NCBI GenBank assembly: GCA_052388275.1 | Contig: JBQTII010000041.1 | Span: forward strand, 1 to 16,026 | Origin: JBQTII01 sp052388275 | GTDB taxonomy: Bacteria; Actinomycetota; Actinomycetes; Sporichthyales; Sporichthyaceae | Direction: 5' to 3' | Length of the DNA: 16,026 bases | In this document: in pieces, positions 6,201 through 12,300 of the stretch | Numbering within the stretch: position 1 is the stretch's first letter | Layout: each line of letters begins with the position of its first letter | Notes under the pieces: generated by a model | What the model was told of the DNA's origin: nothing | What the model saw: the letters and a program-made list of their open reading frames with translations, nothing else | Database searches by the model: none | Made by a program: the position numbers and the translations under genes

Positions 6201-7192
6201 GGTCCGCTCCGGTCACTGGGATCTTCGCTGGAAATGTTGCTGGGCTCCCCCAGCCTCGCGCCGGGACTCCCCGATCGTAGCGAGGCCCCCCGCGCGGCCA
6301 GCGCGTCGATCCGGTCCAGGCGCCGGTCCTCCCGGCGGGCCTCGCGTTCGCTGGCCCGCACCCACTGACGGAACAGAGCGGCGAAGATCACCAGGGAGAT
6401 CAGGTCCCCGCTGACCCAGAGAATCCCCCCGGCGGTGCGCTGATCCGCCAGCAGGCTCGCGCCCCAGTCCCGGTTGACTTCGAGATACCACTCGGCGGCG
6501 ATCAGGGTGTTCATCGACATGATCGCCACGCCCAGGAACGCGTGGAACGGGAGCGTGAGGAAGACCGCGATCACCCGCTGCGGGTAGCCGATCCGGCGCG
6601 GCATCGGGTCGATGCCGAGCAGCGGCCAGAACCACAGGCAGCCGATCAGGACGAAGTGCAGGTGGTTGACCTCGTGCAGCCACGGGTTGCGCAGGGTGGC
6701 CTCGTAGTAGCCGCTGAAGTACAGGACGAAGGGGTTGACGATGAAGATCGCCCCGGCGAACACCGGGAAGGTGAGGACCGCCGCCACCCGGGAGTGGATC
6801 ACGCTAAGCAACCGGGCCCGCGGCGCCCCCGGCAGCGTCCGCAGGGCGAGGGTGATCGGGGCCCCCAACGCCAGCAGGATCGGCACCAGCATCGACAGCG
6901 TCATGTGCTGGAGCATGTGGGCGCTGAGCAGCACGGTGTCGTAGGTGGCCATTGCCGACGACGTCGCGATCAGCGCGGCGATCAAGCCGCCCGCAAAGGC
7001 CGCCGTGCGGCCCACCGGCCAGGGGTTTCCCGCTGCCTGCAGACGCTGAACACCGACCAGGTAGAGCCCGGCCGCGACCACAATGGCGACAAGTGGCAGC
7101 GGCTCGAAGCTCCACCCGGTGAGCCAGCGCGCACCCGTCAACTCGGCGCCGTCGGGGGCCCCCGCGTGTGCCTCGATCAGCGTGGCGATCAC
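6197..7192 (-). CDS. CtaG-like (caa3-type) cytochrome c oxidase assembly membrane protein
   Basis: A 331-residue polytopic membrane protein of the caa3_CtaG family, thought to help assemble or metallate the aa3 oxidase. About seven hydrophobic segments run from residue 30 to 285. Conserved-looking histidines lie at the membrane: S-A-H-M-L-Q-H-M, L-H-E-V-N-H-L-H-F, and L-P-F-H-A-F-L-G. The last 45 residues are a charged cytosolic tail (E-R-E-A-R-R-E-D-R-R). The GTG at 7192 is chosen because a TACCCT hexamer lies six bases upstream; the frame is open further up but overlaps the divergent ctaE start region. The stop overlaps the receiver-like gene by four bases. This is not the Cox11-type CtaG, an unrelated family with the same gene name. 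The assembly role is known for Bacillus relatives and inferred here. Confidence 0.87.
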   Translation of the reverse strand: MIATLIEAHAGAPDGAELTGARWLTGWSFEPLPLVAIVVAAGLYLVGVQRLQAAGNPWPVGRTAAFAGGLIAALIATSSAMATYDTVLLSAHMLQHMTLSMLVPILLALGAPITLALRTLPGAPRARLLSVIHSRVAAVLTFPVFAGAIFIVNPFVLYFSGYYEATLRNPWLHEVNHLHFVLIGCLWFWPLLGIDPMPRRIGYPQRVIAVFLTLPFHAFLGVAIMSMNTLIAAEWYLEVNRDWGASLLADQRTAGGILWVSGDLISLVIFAALFRQWVRASEREARREDRRLDRIDALAARGASLRSGSPGARLGEPSNISSEDPSDRSGP

Positions 7193-7198
7193 CGCGCC

Positions 7199-7204
7199 AG
7201 GGTA
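7199..7204 (-). promoter_or_regulatory. Putative -10 element for the CtaG-like gene
   Basis: TACCCT on the minus strand lies six bases before the GTG at 7192 and within a GGTTACCCTGGC stretch shared with the region before the NlpC/P60 gene. The arrangement suggests leaderless transcription; no ribosome site is visible. The divergent ctaE promoter is about 50 bp away. Confidence 0.45.
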
Positions 7205-7252
7205 ACCGCCGGTGCCGCGGGGGCCGGTCGTCGATCTCGGGGGGCGACGGGC

Positions 7253-7258
7253 AATAAT
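7253..7258 (+). promoter_or_regulatory. Putative -10 element of the ctaE-qcrCAB operon
   Basis: AATAAT, five of six matches to TATAAT and AT-rich in very GC-rich DNA, is seven bases before a GTG at 7266. Transcription would begin at that GTG. If this is the main promoter, the ATG at 7257 cannot be the start and CtaE begins V-A-T-A-S. Confidence 0.45.
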
Positions 7259-7889
7259 GACGCCCGTGGCCACCGCATCCCTCGACGAGCGTGCTCCGTC
7301 GAATCAGCCCTCGCCGCACGGGGCGGTCAACCGCCCGAACATGGTCAGCGTCGGGACCATCGTGTGGCTGTCCTCCGAGCTGATGTTCTTCGCGGCCCTG
7401 TTCGCGATGTACTTCACGATCCGCTCGGTGACCGGGACCGAGAACTGGCCGCCGGAGGGCGTGCACCTCAACCTGCCCTTCGCCTCGGTGACCACCACCG
7501 TGCTGGTGCTGTCCTCGGTGACCTGCCAGCTGGGGGTGTTCGCGGCCGAACGCGGCGATGTGGAGAAGCTGCGCTTCTGGTTCATCATCACGTTCCTGAT
7601 GGGCGCGTTCTTCATCGCCGGCCAGGCCACGGAGTACGCCGAGTTGGTCAACGAGGGCGTCACGATGTCCTCGGATGCGTACGGGTCGGTGTTCTATCTG
7701 ACCACCGGGTTCCACGGGCTGCACGTGACGCTGGGGTTGTTCGCGTTCCTCTTCGTGCTCGGTCGCACCTTCGCCGCGCGCCGCTTCACCCACGAGCAGG
7801 CGACCAGCGCCATCGTGGTCTCCTACTACTGGCACTTCGTCGACGTTGTCTGGATCGCCCTGTTCGGCGCGATCTACCTGCTCCAGTAA
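7257..7889 (+). CDS. ctaE: Cytochrome c oxidase subunit III
   Basis: A 210-residue membrane subunit of the aa3 oxidase, starting M-T-P-V-A-T-A-S. After a hydrophilic N-terminus comes the actinobacterial signature R-P-N-M-V-S-V-G-T-I-V-W-L-S-S-E-L-M-F-F, opening the first of five membrane helices. Other family marks are R-F-W-F-I-I-T-F-L-M-G (helix 3), T-G-F-H-G-L-H-V-T-L-G (helix 4) and Y-Y-W-H-F-V-D-V-V-W-I (helix 5). Length fits the short five-helix actinobacterial form. The start may be the ATG at 7257 or the GTG at 7266; the second suits a leaderless transcript. It is the first gene of the ctaE-qcrC-qcrA-qcrB operon, a conserved order in actinobacteria (Rv2193-Rv2196). Confidence 0.96.
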   Translation: MTPVATASLDERAPSNQPSPHGAVNRPNMVSVGTIVWLSSELMFFAALFAMYFTIRSVTGTENWPPEGVHLNLPFASVTTTVLVLSSVTCQLGVFAAERGDVEKLRFWFIITFLMGAFFIAGQATEYAELVNEGVTMSSDAYGSVFYLTTGFHGLHVTLGLFAFLFVLGRTFAARRFTHEQATSAIVVSYYWHFVDVVWIALFGAIYLLQ

Positions 7890-7905
7890 GGCAAGGGGTT
7901 CACCA

Positions 7906-7919
7906 CGTGCCCAGGCACG
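7906..7919 (+). other. Small stem-loop between ctaE and qcrC
   Basis: CGTGC-CCAG-GCACG, a 5-bp stem with a 4-nt loop, lies in the 73-bp ctaE-qcrC gap. No T-run follows. It may slow or process the transcript, but it is short enough to be chance. Confidence 0.25.
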
Positions 7920-7962
7920 GCCCACGGACTCCGCCCCCCGTCCACCGCATCCAAGGACCCTC

Positions 7963-8748
7963 GTGAAACGGCTCACAAACCGACGGCGCCACCCGATGGC
8001 TGCCTTCGTCGTTCTGCTGCTCGCGCTGTTCGCGGTCGGCGGGGTGTACTCGACGATCGCACCGGGGCGCAGCGCGGATGCAGCGGACGCGGCCTCCTCG
8101 CTCTCGATCACCGAGGGCAAGGGCCTGTACATCAACAGCTGCTCGTCCTGTCACGGGCTTAACGCCGAGGGCACCAGCGACGGCCCGTCCCTGATCGGGG
8201 TCGGGGCGGCCTCCGTCGACTTCCAGGTCGGTACCGGACGCATGCCGCTGCAGTCCAAGGGCGCCCAGGCCCCGGCCAAGGCCGTGGCCTTCACCCAGGA
8301 GGAGACCCAGGACCTCGCGGCCTACGTCGCCTCCCTCGGCGCCGGCCCGGCGATCCCCAGCGAGGAGCTCTACGCCACCGACGGGGACATTCAGGAGGGC
8401 GGACAGATCTTCCGCACCAACTGCGCCTCCTGCCACGCGTTCACCGGCAACGGCGGTGCCCTGACCCGCGGCAAGTACGCGCCGAGCCTGGCGAACACCT
8501 CACCCAAGCACCTCTACGAGGCGATGCTGACCGGACCGCAGTCGATGCCGGTCTTCAACGACGGTGCGCTCAGCCCCGAGCAGAAGAAGGACGTCGTCAC
8601 CTTCGTCACCGCCATCAACGCCTCCGACGACCCGGGCGGGTACGCGTTCGGCCGCATCGGCCCGGTCTCGGAGGGCCTGGTGCTCTGGACGATCATCCTC
8701 GGCGCCCTGGTGGCGTTCTCGGTCTGGTTGGGGGCGAAGCCGTCATGA
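7963..8748 (+). CDS. qcrC: Diheme cytochrome c subunit of the bcc complex
   Basis: A 261-residue membrane-bound dicytochrome that passes electrons from the bc1 part directly to CuA of the oxidase, replacing a soluble cytochrome c. An N-terminal anchor follows R-R-R-H-P (A-A-F-V-V-L-L-L-A-L-F-A-V). Heme 1 is bound at C-S-S-C-H with G-R-M-P-L as probable Met ligand; heme 2 at C-A-S-C-H with Q-S-M-P-V-F. A C-terminal helix (L-V-L-W-T-I-I-L-G-A-L-V-A-F-S-V) anchors it on the outer face. The GTG start at 7963 has AAGGA five bases upstream. The stop overlaps the qcrA start in an ATGA, so the two are translationally coupled. Confidence 0.97.
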   Translation: MKRLTNRRRHPMAAFVVLLLALFAVGGVYSTIAPGRSADAADAASSLSITEGKGLYINSCSSCHGLNAEGTSDGPSLIGVGAASVDFQVGTGRMPLQSKGAQAPAKAVAFTQEETQDLAAYVASLGAGPAIPSEELYATDGDIQEGGQIFRTNCASCHAFTGNGGALTRGKYAPSLANTSPKHLYEAMLTGPQSMPVFNDGALSPEQKKDVVTFVTAINASDDPGGYAFGRIGPVSEGLVLWTIILGALVAFSVWLGAKPS

Positions 8749-9767
8749 GTGATGCGCACGGGCAGGACCCCCGCGGCGAGCACAGCCAGGAGCTGGTCGC
8801 CAATCCTTTCGCCGACCCGGGCCTGCCCCATCACACGCCGCGGCGCACGGACACCGACGCCCGGGCCGCCGCGCGCGCGGAGCGTCAGGTCGCCGCGCTG
8901 TTCAGCCTGGCGAGTCTGCTCACCGTCGCCTTCGTCGTCGCCTTCGTGGCGATCGACAAGGAGGAGATCATCAACGTCGTCGGCATCGGGCGCACCAACG
9001 CCCTGAACTTTGCCCTCGGCCTCACCCTCGGCGGCGCGATGCTCTGCGTCGGCATCGGCGCGATCCACTGGTCGCGCAAGCTGATGAACGCCGAGGAGAT
9101 GGTGCAGGAGCGCCACCCGATGAAGTCCTCACCCGAGGACACCGCCGAGGTGCTCCAGATGGCCAAGGCCGGCGTCGCCGACTCGGCCATCCCGCGGCGC
9201 AAGCTGATCTGGGCCTCGCTGGTCCCCGCACTGGCCCTGCTTCCGATCGCCCCGCTGATCACGTTGCGCGATCTGGGTCCGCTGCCGCAGAAGAAGCTGC
9301 GCGAGACCCTGTTCGCCAACCCCAAGCACCGCGAGATCGTGCGCGCCAACGGGGAGAAGCGCATCCGCCCCGAGGACCTGCAGATCGGCTCGCTGATCTC
9401 GGCCAAGCCCAACGACCTCGAGAGCCTGGACGACCTCGCCAAGGCCGCGATCATGCTCGTGCGGATGCGGCCGGAGGAGATCCGCTCGAAGGAACAGCGG
9501 GATCGCGGGTACCAGGGCATCGTCGCGTTCTCCAAGATCTGCGCGCACGCCGGCTGCCCACTCGGGCTCTACGAGCAGTCGACGCATCACATGCTCTGCC
9601 CGTGCCACCAGACCACCTTCGACCTGGCCGACTTCGGCAAGGTCATCTTCGGTCCCGGCGCCCGCAACCTGCCCACGTTGCGCATCGGTGTGGACGACGA
9701 GGGTTTCCTGATCGCCCTGGGCGATTTCGACGAACCCGTCGGACCGAGTTTCTGGGAGCGCGGTTGA
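8745..9767 (+). CDS. qcrA: Rieske iron-sulfur subunit of the bcc complex
   Basis: A 340-residue protein that takes an electron from menaquinol at the Qo site and passes it to QcrC. It has three membrane helices (about 48-70, 86-108, 154-174), the actinobacterial arrangement, against one in mitochondrial Rieske proteins. The outer domain has C266-A-H268-A-G-C271 and C285-P-C287-H288: Cys266, His268, Cys285 and His288 bind the 2Fe-2S cluster, and Cys271-Cys287 form the stabilising disulfide. The end, G-P-G-A-R-N-L-P-T-L, is typical. A long charged N-terminus and the 178-258 insert also belong to the actinobacterial form. It starts inside the qcrC stop and ends two bases before qcrB. Confidence 0.97.
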   Translation: MSDAHGQDPRGEHSQELVANPFADPGLPHHTPRRTDTDARAAARAERQVAALFSLASLLTVAFVVAFVAIDKEEIINVVGIGRTNALNFALGLTLGGAMLCVGIGAIHWSRKLMNAEEMVQERHPMKSSPEDTAEVLQMAKAGVADSAIPRRKLIWASLVPALALLPIAPLITLRDLGPLPQKKLRETLFANPKHREIVRANGEKRIRPEDLQIGSLISAKPNDLESLDDLAKAAIMLVRMRPEEIRSKEQRDRGYQGIVAFSKICAHAGCPLGLYEQSTHHMLCPCHQTTFDLADFGKVIFGPGARNLPTLRIGVDDEGFLIALGDFDEPVGPSFWERG

Positions 9768-9769
9768 CC

Positions 9770-11407
9770 ATGAGCAAGCCGACGAGTAAGCAGAACCCCG
9801 CTGCCAAGGCGGGCGCGGGGGTCGCGACCTACCTCGACGAGCGGGTCGGATCCAACGCGGGGGCGAAGAAGAACCTGCGCAAGGTGTTCCCGGAGCACTG
9901 GTCGTTCATGCTCGGGGAGATCGCGCTCTACACCTTCATCATCTGCCTGCTCACCGGGGTCTACCTGACGCTGTTCTTCAAGCCCTCCATGCAGGAGGTG
10001 ATCTACGACGGGCCGTACATCCCGTTGCAGGGCGCGCACAGGTCCGAGGCCTACCTGTCCACCCTGGAGCTGTCCTTCGAGGTCCGCGGCGGGCTGTTGA
10101 TGCGTCAGATCCACCACTGGGCAGCGCTGATCTTCGTCGCCGCGATCGTGGTCCACCTGCTGCGGATCTTCTTCACCGGCGCGTTCCGCAAGCCGCGTGA
10201 GCTGAACTGGCTGGTCGGCAACGGCCTGCTCACCCTCGCCCTGATCGAGGGCTTCGCCGGCTACACCATCCCCGACGACCTGCTCTCGGGCACCGGCCTG
10301 CGGATCGCCGAAGGCGTCCTGCTCTCGATCCCGGTGCTCGGCACGTACGTGCAGTTCTTCCTCTTCGGTGGGGAGTTCCCCGGCGAGGACATCATCCCGC
10401 GTCTGTTCACCGTGCACGTGCTGCTGCTGCCCGGGATCATGCTCGCCCTGATCACCGTGCACCTGATGCTCGTCGTCGTGCAGAAGCACACCCAGTTCCC
10501 CGGCCCCGGGCGCACGAATGAGAATGTTGTCGGGTTCCCGCTGATGCCGGTGTACATGGCCAAGGCCGGGGGGTTCTTCTTCATCGTCTTCGGCATGTGC
10601 GCCCTGCTCGGCGGCATCGCGCAGATCAACCCGATCTGGCTCTACGGGCCGTACTTCCCGGATCAGATCTCCGCGGGCTCCCAACCGGACTTCTACATCG
10701 GCTTCCTGGAAGGAAGCCTGCGCATGATGCCGAACTGGGAGACCAACCTGGCCGGGTACACGATCAGCTGGAACATTTTGATCCCCGGATTGATCCTGCC
10801 CGGAATCATGTTCACCGTGCTCGCGCTCTACCCGTTCATCGAGGCCTGGGTCACCGGCGACAAACGCGAGCACCACCTGCTCGACCGCCCGCGCGACGCC
10901 CCGGTCCGGACCGCGCTGGGCACGATGAGCCTGTCGTTTTACCTGATCCTGTTCATCAACGGCGGCAACGACATCATCGGCTACACCTTCGACATCTCCA
11001 TCAGCACCGTCACCCGAGCCATGCAGGTCGCGGCGATCGTGGTGCCTCCGCTGGTGTTCATCTTCACCAAGCGGTGTTGCCTCGGCCTGCAGCGCAAGGA
11101 CCTGAACAAGGTGTTGCACGGCCGCGAGACCGGCATCATCAAGCGCCTGCCCAACGGGGAGTTCATCGAGGTCCACTCCCCGATCTCGGACCACGAGCGC
11201 TACTTCCTGATGGCCCGCAACACCTACGCGCCGCTAGAGGCCGGCCCGCCCACCGACGCCGACGGGATCCCGACCCCGGGTCACAAGGTCAAAAAGGTGC
11301 GCGCCCGGCTCTCGGCGTTCTGGTACGCCGACGACCTGCCCAAGCCCACGCCCGAGGAGTACGCCGAGCTCACCGCCGGTCATGGGCACGGCGACGGACA
11401 CCACTAA
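9770..11407 (+). CDS. qcrB: Cytochrome b subunit of the bcc complex
   Basis: A 545-residue membrane subunit holding hemes bL and bH and the Qo and Qi sites; it oxidises menaquinol. Heme ligands are His115 and His129 in one helix and His216 and His231 in the other; the second pair is 15 residues apart, as in b6f and actinobacterial forms. The Qo motif is P-D-F-Y, the actinobacterial version of P-E-W-Y. Eight or more hydrophobic segments are followed by a cytosolic tail of about 120 residues ending in H-G-H-G-D-G-H-H, which could bind metal. The ATG at 9770 is two bases after the qcrA stop. This protein is the target of Q203-type inhibitors in mycobacteria. Last gene of the operon; a large hairpin follows 36 bases on. 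Confidence 0.97.
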   Translation: MSKPTSKQNPAAKAGAGVATYLDERVGSNAGAKKNLRKVFPEHWSFMLGEIALYTFIICLLTGVYLTLFFKPSMQEVIYDGPYIPLQGAHRSEAYLSTLELSFEVRGGLLMRQIHHWAALIFVAAIVVHLLRIFFTGAFRKPRELNWLVGNGLLTLALIEGFAGYTIPDDLLSGTGLRIAEGVLLSIPVLGTYVQFFLFGGEFPGEDIIPRLFTVHVLLLPGIMLALITVHLMLVVVQKHTQFPGPGRTNENVVGFPLMPVYMAKAGGFFFIVFGMCALLGGIAQINPIWLYGPYFPDQISAGSQPDFYIGFLEGSLRMMPNWETNLAGYTISWNILIPGLILPGIMFTVLALYPFIEAWVTGDKREHHLLDRPRDAPVRTALGTMSLSFYLILFINGGNDIIGYTFDISISTVTRAMQVAAIVVPPLVFIFTKRCCLGLQRKDLNKVLHGRETGIIKRLPNGEFIEVHSPISDHERYFLMARNTYAPLEAGPPTDADGIPTPGHKVKKVRARLSAFWYADDLPKPTPEEYAELTAGHGHGDGHH

Positions 11408-11442
11408 AGACCGTGGATTAGCTGCAACAGGACAGGACGACG

Positions 11443-11490
11443 GGGTAGCGCCGCCCAGCACCGTGCCGACCGGTGCGAGCCGCGCTACCC
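11443..11490 (+). terminator. Nested hairpin after qcrB, probable operon terminator
   Basis: The outer stem GGGTAGCGC/GCGCTACCC is a perfect 9 bp. Inside it, GCACCG-TGCCGAC-CGGTGC forms a second 6-bp hairpin. It begins 36 bases after the qcrB stop. No T-run follows, which is common for actinobacterial terminators. Confidence 0.6.
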
Positions 11491-11571
11491 GGGCAGGTCG
11501 GTTGACCGCACCGCACCGTCTATCCTGCCCAGGAGCCCACATCCGGCCTCTGCAGACGGCGAAATCCGGGC

Positions 11572-11593
11572 CCTCGCTCATGAATGAGCGAGG
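11572..11593. repeat. Perfect 10-bp inverted repeat
   Basis: CCTCGCTCAT and ATGAGCGAGG are exact reverse complements separated by GA. The same CTCGCTCATG string recurs at 15243-15252. It may be a repeat-family member or a protein binding site; the loop is too small for a good RNA hairpin unless the stem frays. Confidence 0.5.
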
Positions 11594-11657
11594 AACGCCC
11601 GGGTGGGGGAATCGAGGGAGCGGCCCGACCCAGGCCGTGGCGCGACGACGACAACGC

Positions 11658-11690
11658 CGCCAGACGCCCGCCAGACGCCCGCCAGACGCC
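11658..11690. repeat. Tandem 11-bp repeat, three exact copies
   Basis: CGCCAGACGCC is repeated three times without interruption (11658-11668, 11669-11679, 11680-11690), and a degenerate fourth copy CGCCGGGCGC follows. The copy number probably varies between strains. The related module at 11851-11883 lacks this expansion. Confidence 0.85.
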
Positions 11691-11750
11691 CGCCGGGCGC
11701 TGCACGCTCTGCGGTGATCCGGCGGGATGGATCGCAAGGCGGAGGAGGAG

Positions 11751-11773
11751 GCCGATAGCGCTGTTCTATCGGC
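11751..11773. other. 8-bp stem hairpin in the spacer
   Basis: GCCGATAG-CGCTGTT-CTATCGGC is a perfect stem with a 7-nt loop, immediately before the 48-bp repeat. It could add to termination from either side; no T-run is present. Confidence 0.4.
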
Positions 11774-11779
11774 TACGAG

Positions 11780-11827
11780 CGATTGAGCCGAGGGGAGCCG
11801 AGCTTGCTCGAGATCCCGAGGCGATTG
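11780..11827. repeat. Dispersed 48-bp imperfect repeat, copy 2 (inverted to copy 1)
   Basis: Bounded by CGATTG at both ends; its reverse complement matches 132-179 at 44 of 48 positions. It contains the hairpin-forming core GGGAGCCGAGCTTGCTCGAG. No transposase-like sequence adjoins this copy, so it can serve as the uninterrupted version of the site when compared with the left edge. Confidence 0.7.
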
Positions 11828-11867
11828 AAGCCCGTTGACCGCAGGGAACACGACGACAACGCAGCGA

Positions 11868-11884
11868 GGCGCCCGCCGGGCGCC
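11868..11884 (-). terminator. Terminator-like hairpin downstream of ctaF
   Basis: GGCGCCC-GGC-GGGCGCC on the minus strand is a perfect 7-bp G/C stem with a 3-nt loop, eight bases after the ctaF stop. It is followed by TCGCTGCGTTGTCGTCGTGTT, a fairly T-rich stretch for this genome. It likely ends the ctaC-ctaD-ctaF transcript. Confidence 0.55.
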
Positions 11885-11892
11885 GCAGAGCC

Positions 11893-12288
11893 TTAGTGCG
11901 CGTGTTCGCCGCGGTAGTACTCCATCACGAAGCCGAAGGTCGCGAAGACGAAGAACGGCACGGCCAGCGCGAACAGCCACATGCCGAAGACGATGCCGAG
12001 GAAGCCGACAGCGCCGGCGGCGGCCAGGATCAGCGGCCACCAGCTGTAGGGCGGGAAGAAGCCGAGCTCCCCGGCGGAATCGGCGATGTCGCCGGTCGGG
12101 TCGTCCTCCGGGCGGGCGTCGACCCGCTTGCCGGTGAACAGCAGGTAGAACCCCACCAGAGCACACAGACCCCAGGTCAGCACCAGCGCAGTCGTGCCGG
12201 TCCAGTCGTTGGAGTAGTACCAGTAGATCGGGATGATCGGGACCAGGAAGACCCCGATCCCGGCGAACAGATTGCCTTCGACCTTCAT
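11893..12288 (-). CDS. ctaF: Cytochrome c oxidase subunit IV, actinobacterial type
   Basis: A 131-residue small membrane subunit of the aa3 oxidase, found only in actinobacteria and homologous to Rv2199c. Four hydrophobic segments are visible: F-A-G-I-G-V-F-L-V-P-I-I-P-I-Y-W-Y, then L-V-L-T-W-G-L-C-A-L-V-G-F-Y-L-L-F, then W-W-P-L-I-L-A-A-A-G-A-V-G-F-L-G, and a last helix ending V-M-E-Y-Y-R-G-E-H-A-H. The central loop D-A-R-P-E-D-D-P-T-G-D-I and the S-W-W-P motif are family marks. The ATG lies 12 bases after the ctaD stop, with TAGGAG overlapping that stop as a ribosome site. It is the last gene of the ctaC-ctaD-ctaF operon. Confidence 0.95.
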   Translation of the reverse strand: MKVEGNLFAGIGVFLVPIIPIYWYYSNDWTGTTALVLTWGLCALVGFYLLFTGKRVDARPEDDPTGDIADSAGELGFFPPYSWWPLILAAAGAVGFLGIVFGMWLFALAVPFFVFATFGFVMEYYRGEHAH

Positions 12289-12300
12289 CGCCGCCTGCTC

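Larger units (their letters stand above)
11408..11892. other. Convergent intergenic spacer, repeat- and hairpin-rich
   Basis: These 485 bases separate the converging qcrB and ctaF genes. In order they hold a nested hairpin (11443-11490), a 10-bp perfect inverted repeat (11572-11593), an 11-bp unit repeated three times (11658-11690), an 8-bp stem hairpin (11751-11773), the second copy of the 48-bp dispersed repeat (11780-11827) and a GC-rich terminator-like hairpin for ctaF (11868-11884). A module pairing CGACGACAACGC with CGCCCGCCGGGCGC occurs twice (11646-11700 and 11851-11883). Open frames here (such as 11584-11838) are Arg/Pro-rich and repeat-derived, with no ribosome site, and I do not call a gene. 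Confidence 0.8.

Noticed and set aside
6542..7966. 474-codon plus-strand open frame across the CtaG-like and ctaE genes
   Set aside because: It crosses two genes with strong membrane-protein signatures and its own translation is rich in Arg, Asp, His and Gln without any domain.
9587..11194. 535-codon minus-strand open frame opposite qcrB
   Set aside because: A mirror frame of the highly conserved cytochrome b gene, full of Asp/Glu/His/Gln; no ribosome site and no family resemblance.
11584..11838. 84-codon plus-strand frame with a CTLC motif in the spacer
   Set aside because: It starts inside the 10-bp inverted repeat, runs through the tandem repeat and the 48-bp repeat, and lacks a ribosome site; the CxxC is probably chance.
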